Position numbers and translations under genes: made by a program
In this document: positions 49,083 to 58,289 of the stretch, one piece after another
Layout of the letters: every line of letters starts with the position of its first letter
How positions within the stretch are numbered: position 1 is the stretch's first letter
Notes under the pieces: model-generated
Databases searched by the model: none
What the model saw: only the letters and a program-made list of their open reading frames with translations
What the model was told of the DNA's origin: nothing
Origin: Desulfobacula sp.
GTDB taxonomy: Bacteria > Desulfobacterota > Desulfobacteria > Desulfobacterales > Desulfobacteraceae
Length of the DNA: 64,000 bases
Direction of reading: 5' to 3'
NCBI GenBank assembly: GCA_023701135.1
Contig: JAMPXP010000002.1
Span: 227,936 to 291,935, forward strand

Positions 49083-49450
49083 GCAATTATACCTATCTTC
49101 TCGTTTCCATTCTCATGGGCGCCCTGGCCCAGGTGGCGTTGAAAAAGGGGATGCAGGCCCTGGGCCGGATATCCATGGCCACCCTGGTTCCCAACCTGGG
49201 CAGCATTTTTTTCAGCCCTTATATCATGGGCGGAATGGTTTTATACGGGGCAAGCCTGATGGTCTGGCTGATTGTGCTGTCCCGGATGGAACTCAGCCGG
49301 GCCTATCCCTTTGTGAGCCTGGGGTATATGATCACCTTTGCCTGCGGCATCCTTCTCCTGGATGAAAAAATGTCCTATTATAAAATTTTCGGACTCATGT
49401 TTATCGTTGCCGGAATACTGATCATGTCACGGGGGGAAATAACCGGTTGA
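49079..49450 (+). CDS. SMR/EamA-like four-helix membrane protein (possible lipid-sugar flippase)
   Basis: A 123-residue protein with four membrane helices in the small-multidrug-resistance/EamA style (YTYLLVSILMGALAQVALKK, GMVLYGASLMVWLIVLSRM, LSRAYPFVSLGYMITFAC, IFGLMFIVAGILIMS). The AYPFVSLGY loop resembles ArnE/ArnF-type flippases rather than drug pumps. The start chosen is the ATG at 49079, which overlaps the UbiA stop (ATGA). The TGA overlaps the next gene's TTG. By context it may move a polyprenyl-phosphate sugar across the membrane; this is inference. Confidence 0.75.
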   Translation: MSNYTYLLVSILMGALAQVALKKGMQALGRISMATLVPNLGSIFFSPYIMGGMVLYGASLMVWLIVLSRMELSRAYPFVSLGYMITFACGILLLDEKMSYYKIFGLMFIVAGILIMSRGEITG

Positions 49451-51165
49451 AGACATTCAAGGCGTATATCTTTTTAGGCATCAATTCCTATATCCTTTAC
49501 GCCGTCATCCTGGTGCTGTTTTCTTTGTCCAGGGCCTTCAATATCCTTACCGTCAAAGACGTTTTCATCATCAGCGTGATCATCAGCGGGTTTTTGAAAT
49601 ATCTCCTGTATAAAAAAGAAGGCAAAGAATTCTCCGTCCAAAAAAGGGTGGTTCTGGAAGCGGTTTATCTGGCCCTCTTTTTGATCATCGCCGCAGGTTC
49701 ATCACAATTCTATGACACCACCTATGACGGGCGGGCCTACCACCAGGAGGCCATTATCCGGTTGGCCCAAGGGTATAACCCCTATTATCAGCAATTGGAT
49801 GAGGATCAAGAGCTGCATGCGCTCTGGATCAATCATTATCCCAAAGCGATGGAGATTGTTTCCTCGGCAGTGTATGCCTTCACCGGAAATATTGAAACCG
49901 GCAAAGCGTTTAATCTTCTGTTCATGATTTCCAATATCCTGATGGGAATCGGCGTCTTTTTAAGGTGGGGGAGGCTGTCCCAAGGTGCAGGGTTGGTATT
50001 CGCCATGATCCTCAGCCTGAACCCGGTGGCTGTCTGCCAATCCCTGACCTATTACGTGGATGGGCAGACCTGGTCCCTTTTACTGGCCGGCGCCTATCTC
50101 ATCATCCTTTTTGTCCTTGAAAAAAAGACGGCCTGGAATATGGTGCTGGCCCTGGTCATCTTTTCCCTGGCCAATATCAAATTTACATCCCTGGTCTATC
50201 TGATGGTGATGATGGCCGGGTATTATCTCATCCTGTTGTTGACAAGGCCGGGAAAAGCGCTGATTCAAACCGTCATGGTCACCGGAACGTCCATCCTCAT
50301 CGCCGTCTTTTTTATCGGGTTTAACCCCTATGTCACCAATACCCTCATCAACGGCCATCCGTTTTATCCCGTCTATGGTGAAAACAAGGTGGATATCATT
50401 ACCGGCAATGCGCCCCATGAATTCAAGGATAAAAACCGGTTTGAAAAATTCTATCTGTCCTTTTTGGGCAGATCGGGCAATCTGATGAGGGCCTGGTCCG
50501 ATGAAAAAATCGACCTTAAACCGCCCTTTACCTTTGATTTAAAAGAAATAAAGGCCATGGCCGGATGCGATGTCCGGGTGGCGGGATTCGGCCCCTTGTT
50601 CAGCGGGATCTTCCTGCTCAGCGCCCTCCTGTATGTTTTGAACAAGCTGGGCAAATTAGTAGGAAAAACGGAGGAAAAAGGAAAGGACCGTTTTCCAGGC
50701 AAAGGCATCTGGATGGACGTCCTCCTTTTTTTTGTCGTGTTTTCCGTTGTCATCAACCCGGAATTCTGGTGGGCAAGGTATGTCCCCCAATTATGGGCCG
50801 TTCCTGTACTGATGCTGCTCGGTTCCGGATTTTCCGGCAAAAAACCCGGACTGGCACTGGTGCCGGTTGCCTTTTATCTAGTATCGATTTTCATGATTTC
50901 CACTGTTTATATTGGATCCAATATCAAAGAGACCCGGGCCCTGAACCATGAACTGGAGCTGTTATCGGAAAGCACCCAAAAAATGGCCGTGTATTTTGAA
51001 AATTTCCGGAGTGATCGGTTGAAGCTGATGAAAAAGGGCATTGCCTATATTGAAACAAAGGATGATATCGGAACGGTCTGGGCCTATGAGAACACCCTCC
51101 TGGGGCACGGAACCGTCCTGCACAATGATGAATCCCTGTATACCGCATTAAAGGCCATCCATTGA
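49447..51165 (+). CDS. GT-C-type integral membrane glycosyltransferase-like protein
   Basis: A 572-residue protein with ten or more membrane helices and a final extracytoplasmic segment. After the first helices comes SSQFYDTTYDGRAYHQEAI, which holds the acidic and Arg residues expected of a GT-C catalytic loop, and then GYNPYYQQLDEDQELHALW. The start is TTG (TTGA overlap with the previous stop). GT-C enzymes use polyprenyl-phosphate sugars outside the inner membrane, fitting the UbiA and flippase-like genes before it. The acceptor glycan is unknown, and no close named family was recognised. Confidence 0.7.
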   Translation: MKTFKAYIFLGINSYILYAVILVLFSLSRAFNILTVKDVFIISVIISGFLKYLLYKKEGKEFSVQKRVVLEAVYLALFLIIAAGSSQFYDTTYDGRAYHQEAIIRLAQGYNPYYQQLDEDQELHALWINHYPKAMEIVSSAVYAFTGNIETGKAFNLLFMISNILMGIGVFLRWGRLSQGAGLVFAMILSLNPVAVCQSLTYYVDGQTWSLLLAGAYLIILFVLEKKTAWNMVLALVIFSLANIKFTSLVYLMVMMAGYYLILLLTRPGKALIQTVMVTGTSILIAVFFIGFNPYVTNTLINGHPFYPVYGENKVDIITGNAPHEFKDKNRFEKFYLSFLGRSGNLMRAWSDEKIDLKPPFTFDLKEIKAMAGCDVRVAGFGPLFSGIFLLSALLYVLNKLGKLVGKTEEKGKDRFPGKGIWMDVLLFFVVFSVVINPEFWWARYVPQLWAVPVLMLLGSGFSGKKPGLALVPVAFYLVSIFMISTVYIGSNIKETRALNHELELLSESTQKMAVYFENFRSDRLKLMKKGIAYIETKDDIGTVWAYENTLLGHGTVLHNDESLYTALKAIH

Positions 51166-51191
51166 ATGCTTTTGGAGGTTGAACGATCATC

Positions 51192-51785
51192 ATGAAGACC
51201 AGACTGGCCATCTTTGATTTTGACGGCACCATTACCCGGCGGGATTCCTTTCTTCCCTTCCTTTTTTTCTGCTTTGGCTATTACAAGGTCTTTTGTACCG
51301 CCATCACATCCATCCCCATCCTGTTGATGTACAAGCTGAGGCTTATTTCCAATTCCAGGGCCAAGGAAATCGTGTTTGGAAAATTTTTCAGGGGCATGGG
51401 GGAGGACGATTTCAACCGGCTCAGCAGAAGCTATTCCCTGAAGAGAATAAGCCCCGGCGTAAGAATAAAGGCGCTTGAAAAAATAATCCGGCATGGGGAC
51501 AGGGGGGATCGGGTGATGATCATCTCCGCGTCCATGGAAAACTGGATCAAGCCCTGGGCCGATGCTCACGGCATCGGCCATGTCATCGCAACCACGGTTG
51601 AAATAAAAGACGGGAGATTGACGGGGCGGTTCAGCTCTCCGAATTGCCATGGGAAAGAAAAGGTTCGAAGGCTCTTTGAAACCATGGGAAGCCTTGATCA
51701 ATACCATATCTGCTCCTACGGGGACAGCAAAGGGGACCAGGACCTGCTGGATCTGTCCGACGAACCTTTCTATAGAGTATTCTGA
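51192..51785 (+). CDS. HAD-IB family phosphatase
   Basis: A 197-residue HAD hydrolase. Motif I is LAIFDFDGTITRRDSFLPF, motif II is RVMIISASMENWIKPWAD, the Lys motif is in CHGKEKVRRLFE, and motif III/IV is YGDSKGDQDLLDLS. The cap region contains a hydrophobic stretch (FFCFGYYKVFCTAITSIPIL), as in membrane-associated HAD-IB enzymes. In the cluster it is the natural candidate to dephosphorylate the polyprenyl-phosphoribose 5-phosphate made by the UbiA protein. It could instead act on phosphoserine-like substrates, but context favours the former. It begins 26 bp after the GT-C gene. Confidence 0.85.
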   Translation: MKTRLAIFDFDGTITRRDSFLPFLFFCFGYYKVFCTAITSIPILLMYKLRLISNSRAKEIVFGKFFRGMGEDDFNRLSRSYSLKRISPGVRIKALEKIIRHGDRGDRVMIISASMENWIKPWADAHGIGHVIATTVEIKDGRLTGRFSSPNCHGKEKVRRLFETMGSLDQYHICSYGDSKGDQDLLDLSDEPFYRVF

Positions 51786-51915
51786 CTATAGATTGATCTA
51801 AAGCCTATTCTGATTTTCACAATTTTCTCACATCCTGCAAACACTCTTTTGTCAAGATCGGCCTGACTCGGGTTAATTCCTAAAGATGAAGATTTAAAAC
51901 CAAGAGGAGGCTTCC

Positions 51916-53517
51916 ATGCGATTCATCTTATCCGCTGTTCCCCTGACAGGTCCATGCCGTTTTCTTTTGCTTTTATGGGTATGGATGATGATGGGCCAGG
52001 CCCTGGCGCCGGCCCATGCCGAAACCTCTTTGGCTGCGGCGGGCAAGGCCGCCGGCCGGGAAGGGAAAAACAGGCTGCCCTGTGAGGACCGCAGCCCTGT
52101 TCAGAAAATATCCTTTGTTCATATCAGCGACCTGCATGCCCATTACAATACGGATAAGGACGGGTCCAGTCCCGTGGCCCGCATCCGGGGAGTTTACGAA
52201 CAGGTCAAAAAAGAAAACCCCTATACCCTTTTTACCAATGCCGGAGACGATTATGAAAAGGGGTCCCTGGCCGAAGAACGTTCCCGGGGAGGGACCACCA
52301 GGGAAATCGTGCACGCTTTAGGGTTTGATGTCCGCACCCTGGGCAACCATGATTTTGCCTGGGGCATTGAGGAATTGTTACGGTTCAGCAATGATCCGTC
52401 TGCCGTGGTGATGGCCTCGAATATCAGGATGACTCCCGGAAAGGACGACTTTCCCCCCACCGTGCCAGGCTGGACGGACTTTTCAATTCTGACCGTGGGC
52501 TGCGTCCGGATCGGTTTTTTCGGTCTCGTGACCCGGCCCTGGGGTGAGGCCGACAGACCCTATGACGGGCCCTATTTCCGGGAACAACCGGCCCTTCAGG
52601 CGGATTTTAATTTTAGCGGCATCGCCAGGGACATCATTGCCCGGTATCGGCAGGACGTGGACCTGATGGTCATGGTCAGCCATCTGGGGCTTGAAGAGGA
52701 TACCGCCCTGGCCCTGGCCGTCGGCGGCATCGACCTCATCCTCGGCGGGCACACCCATTCGACCACATCCACCCCCCTGAACGTGAACAATACCCTCATT
52801 GTCCATAGCGGCGCCTTTGGCGAGACCATCGGCAGGATGGATATTGAATATGATGTTTTGAATAAACGCATTGCCCATACCCGGTTCCGTCTGATTGCCA
52901 ACCGGCCGGGAGAGGTTCCGGAGGATGAGTACACCCGGAGCGTGGTGGCCGGCATCCTCAATCCCTACCAGCGGGAACTGGATGAAGCCGTTACCCATAT
53001 CCGCCAAGACCGGGAAAAGGATGCGGTGGCACTTATCGGGGCCCGCGCAGCCGTTGAAACCCTGGATATGGATGCGGCTTTTATCCACAAGGGAACGGTA
53101 TGGCAGGACTGGCGACAGGGCCGGCTGACCCGGCAGGATATTCTGGATGCCTTTAAGGTGGAGCGCCAGCCCGCCGGAACCCCGGGGTGCAGCAGCCTTT
53201 ACCGGATGGAGATGACGGGGGAGGATCTGGTCCTTGCCCGGACCATATTAAAAGATTGCGTTTACTGGGGCCCCGCCGTGATCAATCCGAAAGCCTTGTA
53301 CACCGTTGCCGTTCAAAAACCCCAGGCCTTAAACCAGACGGAAATCTTCGGGAAAACCATCGGACGCTCGGCCCCAAAACCCGCCGCAGAACTCTGGGAA
53401 ACCGTGGTGGCCTTTGCCCAAAAATCCGCAGGAATTGCCCTTGACCAAGACCTGAACGAGACTGTTGCCACATCCCTTGTGGCGCTGCTCAAGGCACAAG
53501 GGGAGGCCTCCCGGTAA
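51916..53517 (+). CDS. Periplasmic 5'-nucleotidase/UshA-family phosphatase
   Basis: A 533-residue exported protein with a long signal sequence (FLLLLWVWMMMGQALAPAHA). The metallophosphatase motifs are complete: FVHISDLHAHYNTDKD, TNAGDDYEKGS, TLGNHDFAWG, MVSHLGLEEDTAL and LILGGHTHSTTS. The C-terminal 5_nucleotid_C substrate domain starts near residue 340 (IGARAAVETLDMDAAFIHK). It is expected to dephosphorylate nucleotides or related compounds in the periplasm. GAGGAGG precedes the ATG by about 6 nt. It stands alone, convergent with the glycosyltransferase at 53555. Confidence 0.92.
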   Translation: MRFILSAVPLTGPCRFLLLLWVWMMMGQALAPAHAETSLAAAGKAAGREGKNRLPCEDRSPVQKISFVHISDLHAHYNTDKDGSSPVARIRGVYEQVKKENPYTLFTNAGDDYEKGSLAEERSRGGTTREIVHALGFDVRTLGNHDFAWGIEELLRFSNDPSAVVMASNIRMTPGKDDFPPTVPGWTDFSILTVGCVRIGFFGLVTRPWGEADRPYDGPYFREQPALQADFNFSGIARDIIARYRQDVDLMVMVSHLGLEEDTALALAVGGIDLILGGHTHSTTSTPLNVNNTLIVHSGAFGETIGRMDIEYDVLNKRIAHTRFRLIANRPGEVPEDEYTRSVVAGILNPYQRELDEAVTHIRQDREKDAVALIGARAAVETLDMDAAFIHKGTVWQDWRQGRLTRQDILDAFKVERQPAGTPGCSSLYRMEMTGEDLVLARTILKDCVYWGPAVINPKALYTVAVQKPQALNQTEIFGKTIGRSAPKPAAELWETVVAFAQKSAGIALDQDLNETVATSLVALLKAQGEASR

Positions 53518-53554
53518 AACCAAAGGCCTTGAGAACCCAAAAGGGGTCTGACCA

Positions 53555-54586
53555 TCAGGCCGCCTCCTGCCAGGTTTTTTTCACCAGCCGGGCTGTGGAG
53601 GTAAAATTTCCCGCCATGACCCACTCTGCAATATGATCCGCCACATCCGGGTATTTCCGTTTTATGGTCGAGGTTTGGGACAGCCATTTTTCAACGCAGT
53701 GTTTGTCCAGGGACGACATGGTGACCCCCAGATTCAGCAGGGTTAAGGCCATGGCATTGGAAATTTGTTCGAACTGGCCTTTCAAGGGTTTTACCAGGAT
53801 TTTTTTCCCCAGGGACAGGGCCTCGCTGGGCAGTTCAAACCCGGCGTTGGAGATCACTCCGGCGCATTGGGCCAGATCCTTGTAAAACAAGGCTTTTGAA
53901 AATGGGTGCCATTGGATGTGGCCTTCTTCGGCCGGTTCTTCCCCCCGGTTCTGGGCATAGACGGCAAACCTGAATCCTTTAAAGGGTAGAAGCAGGTCCC
54001 GGATCTGATCCCTGCTCTCAAAGGGGAGATAGACCAGGATCAGGGACTCGTCCACTGTCTCTGAAGGGGTTATGCCGGATGGAATCACCGGGGGAACGAT
54101 GGGCCGGTCAAAATGGTGCCAGTGCATGCCGATGGCAATGTCGGCCGGTGCAAAATATTGGATGATCCATTTGGACAAGGGATTGGACCGGTCCATGGGA
54201 ATATCATGCAAAAAAGCATACTGGTGGCCGATACCGATACAGGGCCGGTTGATTTTCCGGGCGATCCATGCGCTGACGGGTTCAAAATCCGTGATCACCA
54301 GATCATAGTCTCTGGCATCAAACCGGGTCACATCCTTAAGAAATTGGCCCGGGGAAAGATGTTTCAGAGTGTTGAAGAGCCTGATCCGGCCGTTTTTCAC
54401 GGAAAAGGTGAATCCTTTGTAAAACCCCGGAGCTTTAATGATAGAAGCGTCATAGGCCTTGTCCTCATTGCAGCCGCTGAACATCACATCCACCTCGGAG
54501 CCCCGGTTTTTAAGCCGGTCGATGATCTGGGTGGCTCGGCTCACATGGCCGTTCCCGGTTCCCTGGATGCCGTATAGAATTTTCAT
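53555..54586 (-). CDS. MJ1255/VC2487-family glycosyltransferase
   Basis: About 343 residues, GT-B-like. The N-terminal loop ILYGIQGTGNGHVSRATQII is the hallmark of the MJ1255/VC2487 group (related to MurG/UGT-type enzymes), and the C-terminal donor site has GVISNAGFELPSEALSLGKK. There is an ATG at 54586 with GGAGAC 6 nt upstream; the frame is open for 44 more codons inside the next gene, but that part is not family-like. It lies 13 bp after the PHP-glycosyltransferase gene, suggesting the two act in one glycan or glycolipid pathway. Confidence 0.87.
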   Translation of the reverse strand: MKILYGIQGTGNGHVSRATQIIDRLKNRGSEVDVMFSGCNEDKAYDASIIKAPGFYKGFTFSVKNGRIRLFNTLKHLSPGQFLKDVTRFDARDYDLVITDFEPVSAWIARKINRPCIGIGHQYAFLHDIPMDRSNPLSKWIIQYFAPADIAIGMHWHHFDRPIVPPVIPSGITPSETVDESLILVYLPFESRDQIRDLLLPFKGFRFAVYAQNRGEEPAEEGHIQWHPFSKALFYKDLAQCAGVISNAGFELPSEALSLGKKILVKPLKGQFEQISNAMALTLLNLGVTMSSLDKHCVEKWLSQTSTIKRKYPDVADHIAEWVMAGNFTSTARLVKKTWQEAA

Positions 54587-54599
54587 GGTATGTCTCCTT

Positions 54600-57050
54600 T
54601 CAGGCAACGCCTTTAATCGGTTCGTCCCCATCATCCATGAGGATATGGCCCAACCCATTGTCCTGCTTGATGCCGGGCTTTGAAAACCTTTCTCCCAGGA
54701 GATCGTCAAAGGCCTCATCCCAGGAATAGCTTTCCATGATATGGTTCCGGCAGGCGGCCCGCATCATGGCGAATTCATTGGGCCGTTCCGTTTTCAAAAG
54801 ATGCATCTCTTCTATTTTTTCTACCCAGGCTTCTTTATCAGACAGGCTTAAAACATGGCCGGTCCTGCCGTCCTCAATGATTTCCTGGGGCCCTCCCACA
54901 TCGGTGACAAGGGCGGGAAGCCCCCGGGACTGGGCTTCAAGGATCACCATGCCAAAGGTATCCGTTGTGCTGGGAAAGGCAAACAGATCCGCTGTTTCAT
55001 AATATTGCAGGAGTTCTGCAGGATCCACCATTCCCGTGAAATGGATCCGCTCATGGGCGCTGCATTGGATTTGGTAGAGATCCAGCGCAGGCCCGTCGCC
55101 GCAAAGAATGAGGTTCAATTCCGGAATGGATCGCCTGGCTCCGTGATAGACCTCCAGCAAAAATTCGATGTTTTTATCAGGGCTCATCCTTCCGGCCCAT
55201 AAAATGGTGGTTCCCCTTTGGATTCCCTTTTCATTCATGAGCTGTTTTTTCCCGGCAGGGTTGGGAATAAGGGGAGTGACAACCATTCCCCGCCGGAACA
55301 GACTCATTTTGTCAGGGTTGTGGCCCTGGTCTTCCAGGATACGGATATATTCTCGGGTCGGCACCTTGATCCGGGTTGAAAAGGAATAGAACCGGTTGAT
55401 GAGAAACCGGATCATCCCGGTCAGATCGGCATCCTTAAAAACCCATTCGGCCTGGGCCGCAAAATCCGTATGATAAACGGAAATGCATTCCAGGCCCATG
55501 AGATTGCCCATGATCATTCCCAGCATGCCCACGGGTCCGGGCGTTGAAATGATCATCCGCTCGGGTCGGCATTCGTGGATCATTTCCATGGAGGCCAGGA
55601 GCGAGGGAAAATTCAATGTGAAAGAGGCATAAAATTCCGGGTTAACGGAATATATCCATGGCAGGTATAGGATGCTCCCGGCTTCCTTTTCATCCGGATC
55701 ACGGACACAGGCGACAAAGGTGAGATTGAGTTCTCTTTTCAGGCTTTCCTGCCTGAAACTTTCAAGGGTTGTGGATACGCCGTTCAGGTCATTGAGGGTA
55801 TCGGTGAACCAGAGCACCCTTTCCGGTTCCGTATCGTCCTTGCCGGTATGGTGCTGTTTCATGGCCGTCATCAATTCCCGGTCCCGGGCCAGATGGCTCA
55901 GGGATGAAAAAAACGGAATACTGATAAAAAAAGCCGGGAAGGAAGACATCAGGTTTCTGAAAAGCTTGCCGATATCCCCTTTTGCAAAATCCCTCACAAA
56001 GGAGTCCAGGAGCATTTTAAAAAATTCATCCAGCAAAAGCCCCATGCTCTGGTAGATATTGGCCAATTTGGTTTCCACATCCAGACTTTGATGATGGGAC
56101 CAGTTGTAGACATCTTCAAAAAATCTCAGGATGATTTTATCCTTGACCGCTTTGCCCTTTTTTATCCTGCGGAGGGTTACCCATTCTTTTAACCGGCTTT
56201 GCCGATCCTCAAACACCACATGGTTGATAATGGATAAAATACCGCCCGGATCATTTTTCCCGGCATGGGAGGAATAATCGCAGAAGATTTTGTAAATGGA
56301 AAAGGCAAAGGATTTATAATCGTTGCACCGGCCCATGCTGAGGGTTTTTCTTTCCTTTATCTGCCGGATGAACAGGGCCTTTGAACGAGAGCCCCCGGCA
56401 ATGGTGGCGGTCCGGCCGATAAAAAGGCCTGCATGGTCATCGGAGCCGCCGGTAAATCCCTTGATCCAGGGATCCGGACTCATGGGGGTGATCTTGTATT
56501 TTTCCCTGAGATCCCGGATCTTTTCCGGGGTCAGGCTTTTGAGGACGCCCTGCCAGGCCTCATTGTAATAGCGGTTTCTGGCCCCGTTCAGACCTTCAAA
56601 CACGTCAAACAGCAGCATCAGTTTTTCAAGAAGCTCAATGGTGAGGCGCCTGTTGATGCTGTAAAAGCCGTGGGCAACGGAATAGGCCAGGTCATGGGTC
56701 CGGATAAGGTCCCTGAGCCGGTAAATATCATGCCGGACCGCTTGAATCTGTTCAAACCGGTCCTTTGTAATATCAAAGATCAGGATATGGATCTTGCACC
56801 CGTTTTCCGGGAAATAGGTGGTGGTTTCCACGCTCACGAAGGTATCGGCCGGATATTTTTCAACCAGTTCCAGGGCGCCTTCAATGGTATTGTGGTCGGT
56901 GATGGTGACAAAATCCATTCCCGCGGCCTTGGCCGTTGAATACAAGGTGTCGATACCGGTATAGGATTCTTTTGCCCCCACTTTCTGCAAAAACCATTCG
57001 GACGGCCTTTTGGACGCCTTGGAATGAACATGCAGGTCTGCACGTGTCAT
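54600..57050 (-). CDS. PHP-domain / GT4 glycosyltransferase fusion
   Basis: An 816-residue two-part protein. The N-terminal PHP hydrolase domain (residues about 1-260) shows DLHVHSKASKRPSEW, FVTITDHNTIEGALEL and FTGGSDDHAGLFIG, so the metal ligands look present. A linker of roughly 150 residues follows. From about residue 420 a GT4 glycosyltransferase begins (VLWFTDTLNDLNGVSTTLES), with ILWAGRMSPDKNIEFLLEVY and LEAQSRGLPALVTDVGGPQE near its end. The fusion suggests one enzyme removes a phosphate or similar group and adds a sugar. The ATG at 57050 has GAGGAGG upstream. It precedes the MJ1255-type gene. Confidence 0.88.
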   Translation of the reverse strand: MTRADLHVHSKASKRPSEWFLQKVGAKESYTGIDTLYSTAKAAGMDFVTITDHNTIEGALELVEKYPADTFVSVETTTYFPENGCKIHILIFDITKDRFEQIQAVRHDIYRLRDLIRTHDLAYSVAHGFYSINRRLTIELLEKLMLLFDVFEGLNGARNRYYNEAWQGVLKSLTPEKIRDLREKYKITPMSPDPWIKGFTGGSDDHAGLFIGRTATIAGGSRSKALFIRQIKERKTLSMGRCNDYKSFAFSIYKIFCDYSSHAGKNDPGGILSIINHVVFEDRQSRLKEWVTLRRIKKGKAVKDKIILRFFEDVYNWSHHQSLDVETKLANIYQSMGLLLDEFFKMLLDSFVRDFAKGDIGKLFRNLMSSFPAFFISIPFFSSLSHLARDRELMTAMKQHHTGKDDTEPERVLWFTDTLNDLNGVSTTLESFRQESLKRELNLTFVACVRDPDEKEAGSILYLPWIYSVNPEFYASFTLNFPSLLASMEMIHECRPERMIISTPGPVGMLGMIMGNLMGLECISVYHTDFAAQAEWVFKDADLTGMIRFLINRFYSFSTRIKVPTREYIRILEDQGHNPDKMSLFRRGMVVTPLIPNPAGKKQLMNEKGIQRGTTILWAGRMSPDKNIEFLLEVYHGARRSIPELNLILCGDGPALDLYQIQCSAHERIHFTGMVDPAELLQYYETADLFAFPSTTDTFGMVILEAQSRGLPALVTDVGGPQEIIEDGRTGHVLSLSDKEAWVEKIEEMHLLKTERPNEFAMMRAACRNHIMESYSWDEAFDDLLGERFSKPGIKQDNGLGHILMDDGDEPIKGVA

Positions 57051-57155
57051 GATTTCTCCTCCTCTTAAGGGTTGCAACTACCTGTTTTTAGATAAAAAAG
57101 ATGAGGATTGAATTAAGAAAGGATTATAAATCCGTAAAATAAGGGTTTCGGACTT

Positions 57156-58289
57156 TCAGCCCTGGTGCTTTTTGATAAGAATCCATCCGGCAATCAGGGA
57201 GGTGATGGGGGCCACCAGGGTTAACCCAAAAGTGCCGGACACGGTCATGAGAAGTTCGGAGGCAATATGATTCATGTTCAGCAACCGGGAGATATGGATC
57301 CCCTTTGCCGTCATGAGCATGAGCAGGGTCAGGGAGGTCCCGGTATAGGCCAGGAGCAGGGTGGTCGTCATGGTGCCGATGACCGCCCTTCCGATGGTAA
57401 GCCCGCTTTTGATGAGGCCGAGCCGTGTGATATCCGGTTTTTTCTCCTTTATTTCACACAGGGAGGCGGAAATGTCCATGGCAATATCCATAACGGCGCC
57501 GGAGGCCGAAATGATAACCGATGCATGGAAAAGCGATAATAAATCAAGGGACTCAAACCCGGAAAACCTCAAGGTGGTTGAAAACCCGGAAGTGGTGCCG
57601 TTGATATGGAGGTGTTTTGAAAAAACAAGGAGAACCATCCATGAGATGAGACAGCCCGAAATGACCCCGAGAAAGGCAATCACTCCTTTTTTTGTAAATC
57701 CCGCCACCAGGAAGATGATGACAAAGGATAAAAGGCCGGTCATGAGGACCGAGAGCAGGACAGGATCCATCCGGTTGTCCAGAAGCCCCGGGATCAGGAG
57801 CTTCCACAGGATCACCAGGGTAAAGACAAAGGACAATACCGATTTGACCCCGACCCAGCCCGTTACCGCAATGACGGTGACAAAAAAAAGACCGAACAAT
57901 ACCATCAGGTTATCGATCCGGACCGGGTCCAGAAGCCTTGAGGAGACGATGGCCCCGCCGGATTTTGAATATCCGATAAGGGCCTTTTCTCCCTTTGTAT
58001 AAAACCATTCCAGCTCTATGGCGCCCTGGAGAAGGTTGACGCTGTCCAGGACCCGGCCCTTGTCCTCGCCGGTGGTGAGCCTGACCTTTACCCGCTGTTC
58101 CCCCTGCTTGAAGATGCCCCGCTGAAACACATAGGTGTCATCGGTTTCAAGGACCAGGCACCGGGCTTCAAATTCGGTGTTTTCCCGGGTGAGATAGCGT
58201 GAATCGGGCAGGCTCAAAAGGATCACCAGAAAAATAAAGACCACAACGGTGAATATGATGTCGTGGCCCCTGGCCTTAACGGTTACCAC
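57156..58289 (-). CDS. YibE/F-family membrane protein
   Basis: A 377-residue YibE/F protein with an N-terminal anchor, a small extracytoplasmic beta domain (residues about 35-115) and then about seven membrane helices. YSKSGGAIVSSRLLDPVRID and TRLGLIKSGLTIGRAVIGTM, followed by NHIASELLMTVSGTFGL, are characteristic. The family is present in many bacteria; the role is not settled, but transport or resistance functions have been suggested. The gene overlaps the alkaline phosphatase gene by 7 bp, so the two are likely co-transcribed. Confidence 0.85.
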   Translation of the reverse strand: MVTVKARGHDIIFTVVVFIFLVILLSLPDSRYLTRENTEFEARCLVLETDDTYVFQRGIFKQGEQRVKVRLTTGEDKGRVLDSVNLLQGAIELEWFYTKGEKALIGYSKSGGAIVSSRLLDPVRIDNLMVLFGLFFVTVIAVTGWVGVKSVLSFVFTLVILWKLLIPGLLDNRMDPVLLSVLMTGLLSFVIIFLVAGFTKKGVIAFLGVISGCLISWMVLLVFSKHLHINGTTSGFSTTLRFSGFESLDLLSLFHASVIISASGAVMDIAMDISASLCEIKEKKPDITRLGLIKSGLTIGRAVIGTMTTTLLLAYTGTSLTLLMLMTAKGIHISRLLNMNHIASELLMTVSGTFGLTLVAPITSLIAGWILIKKHQG

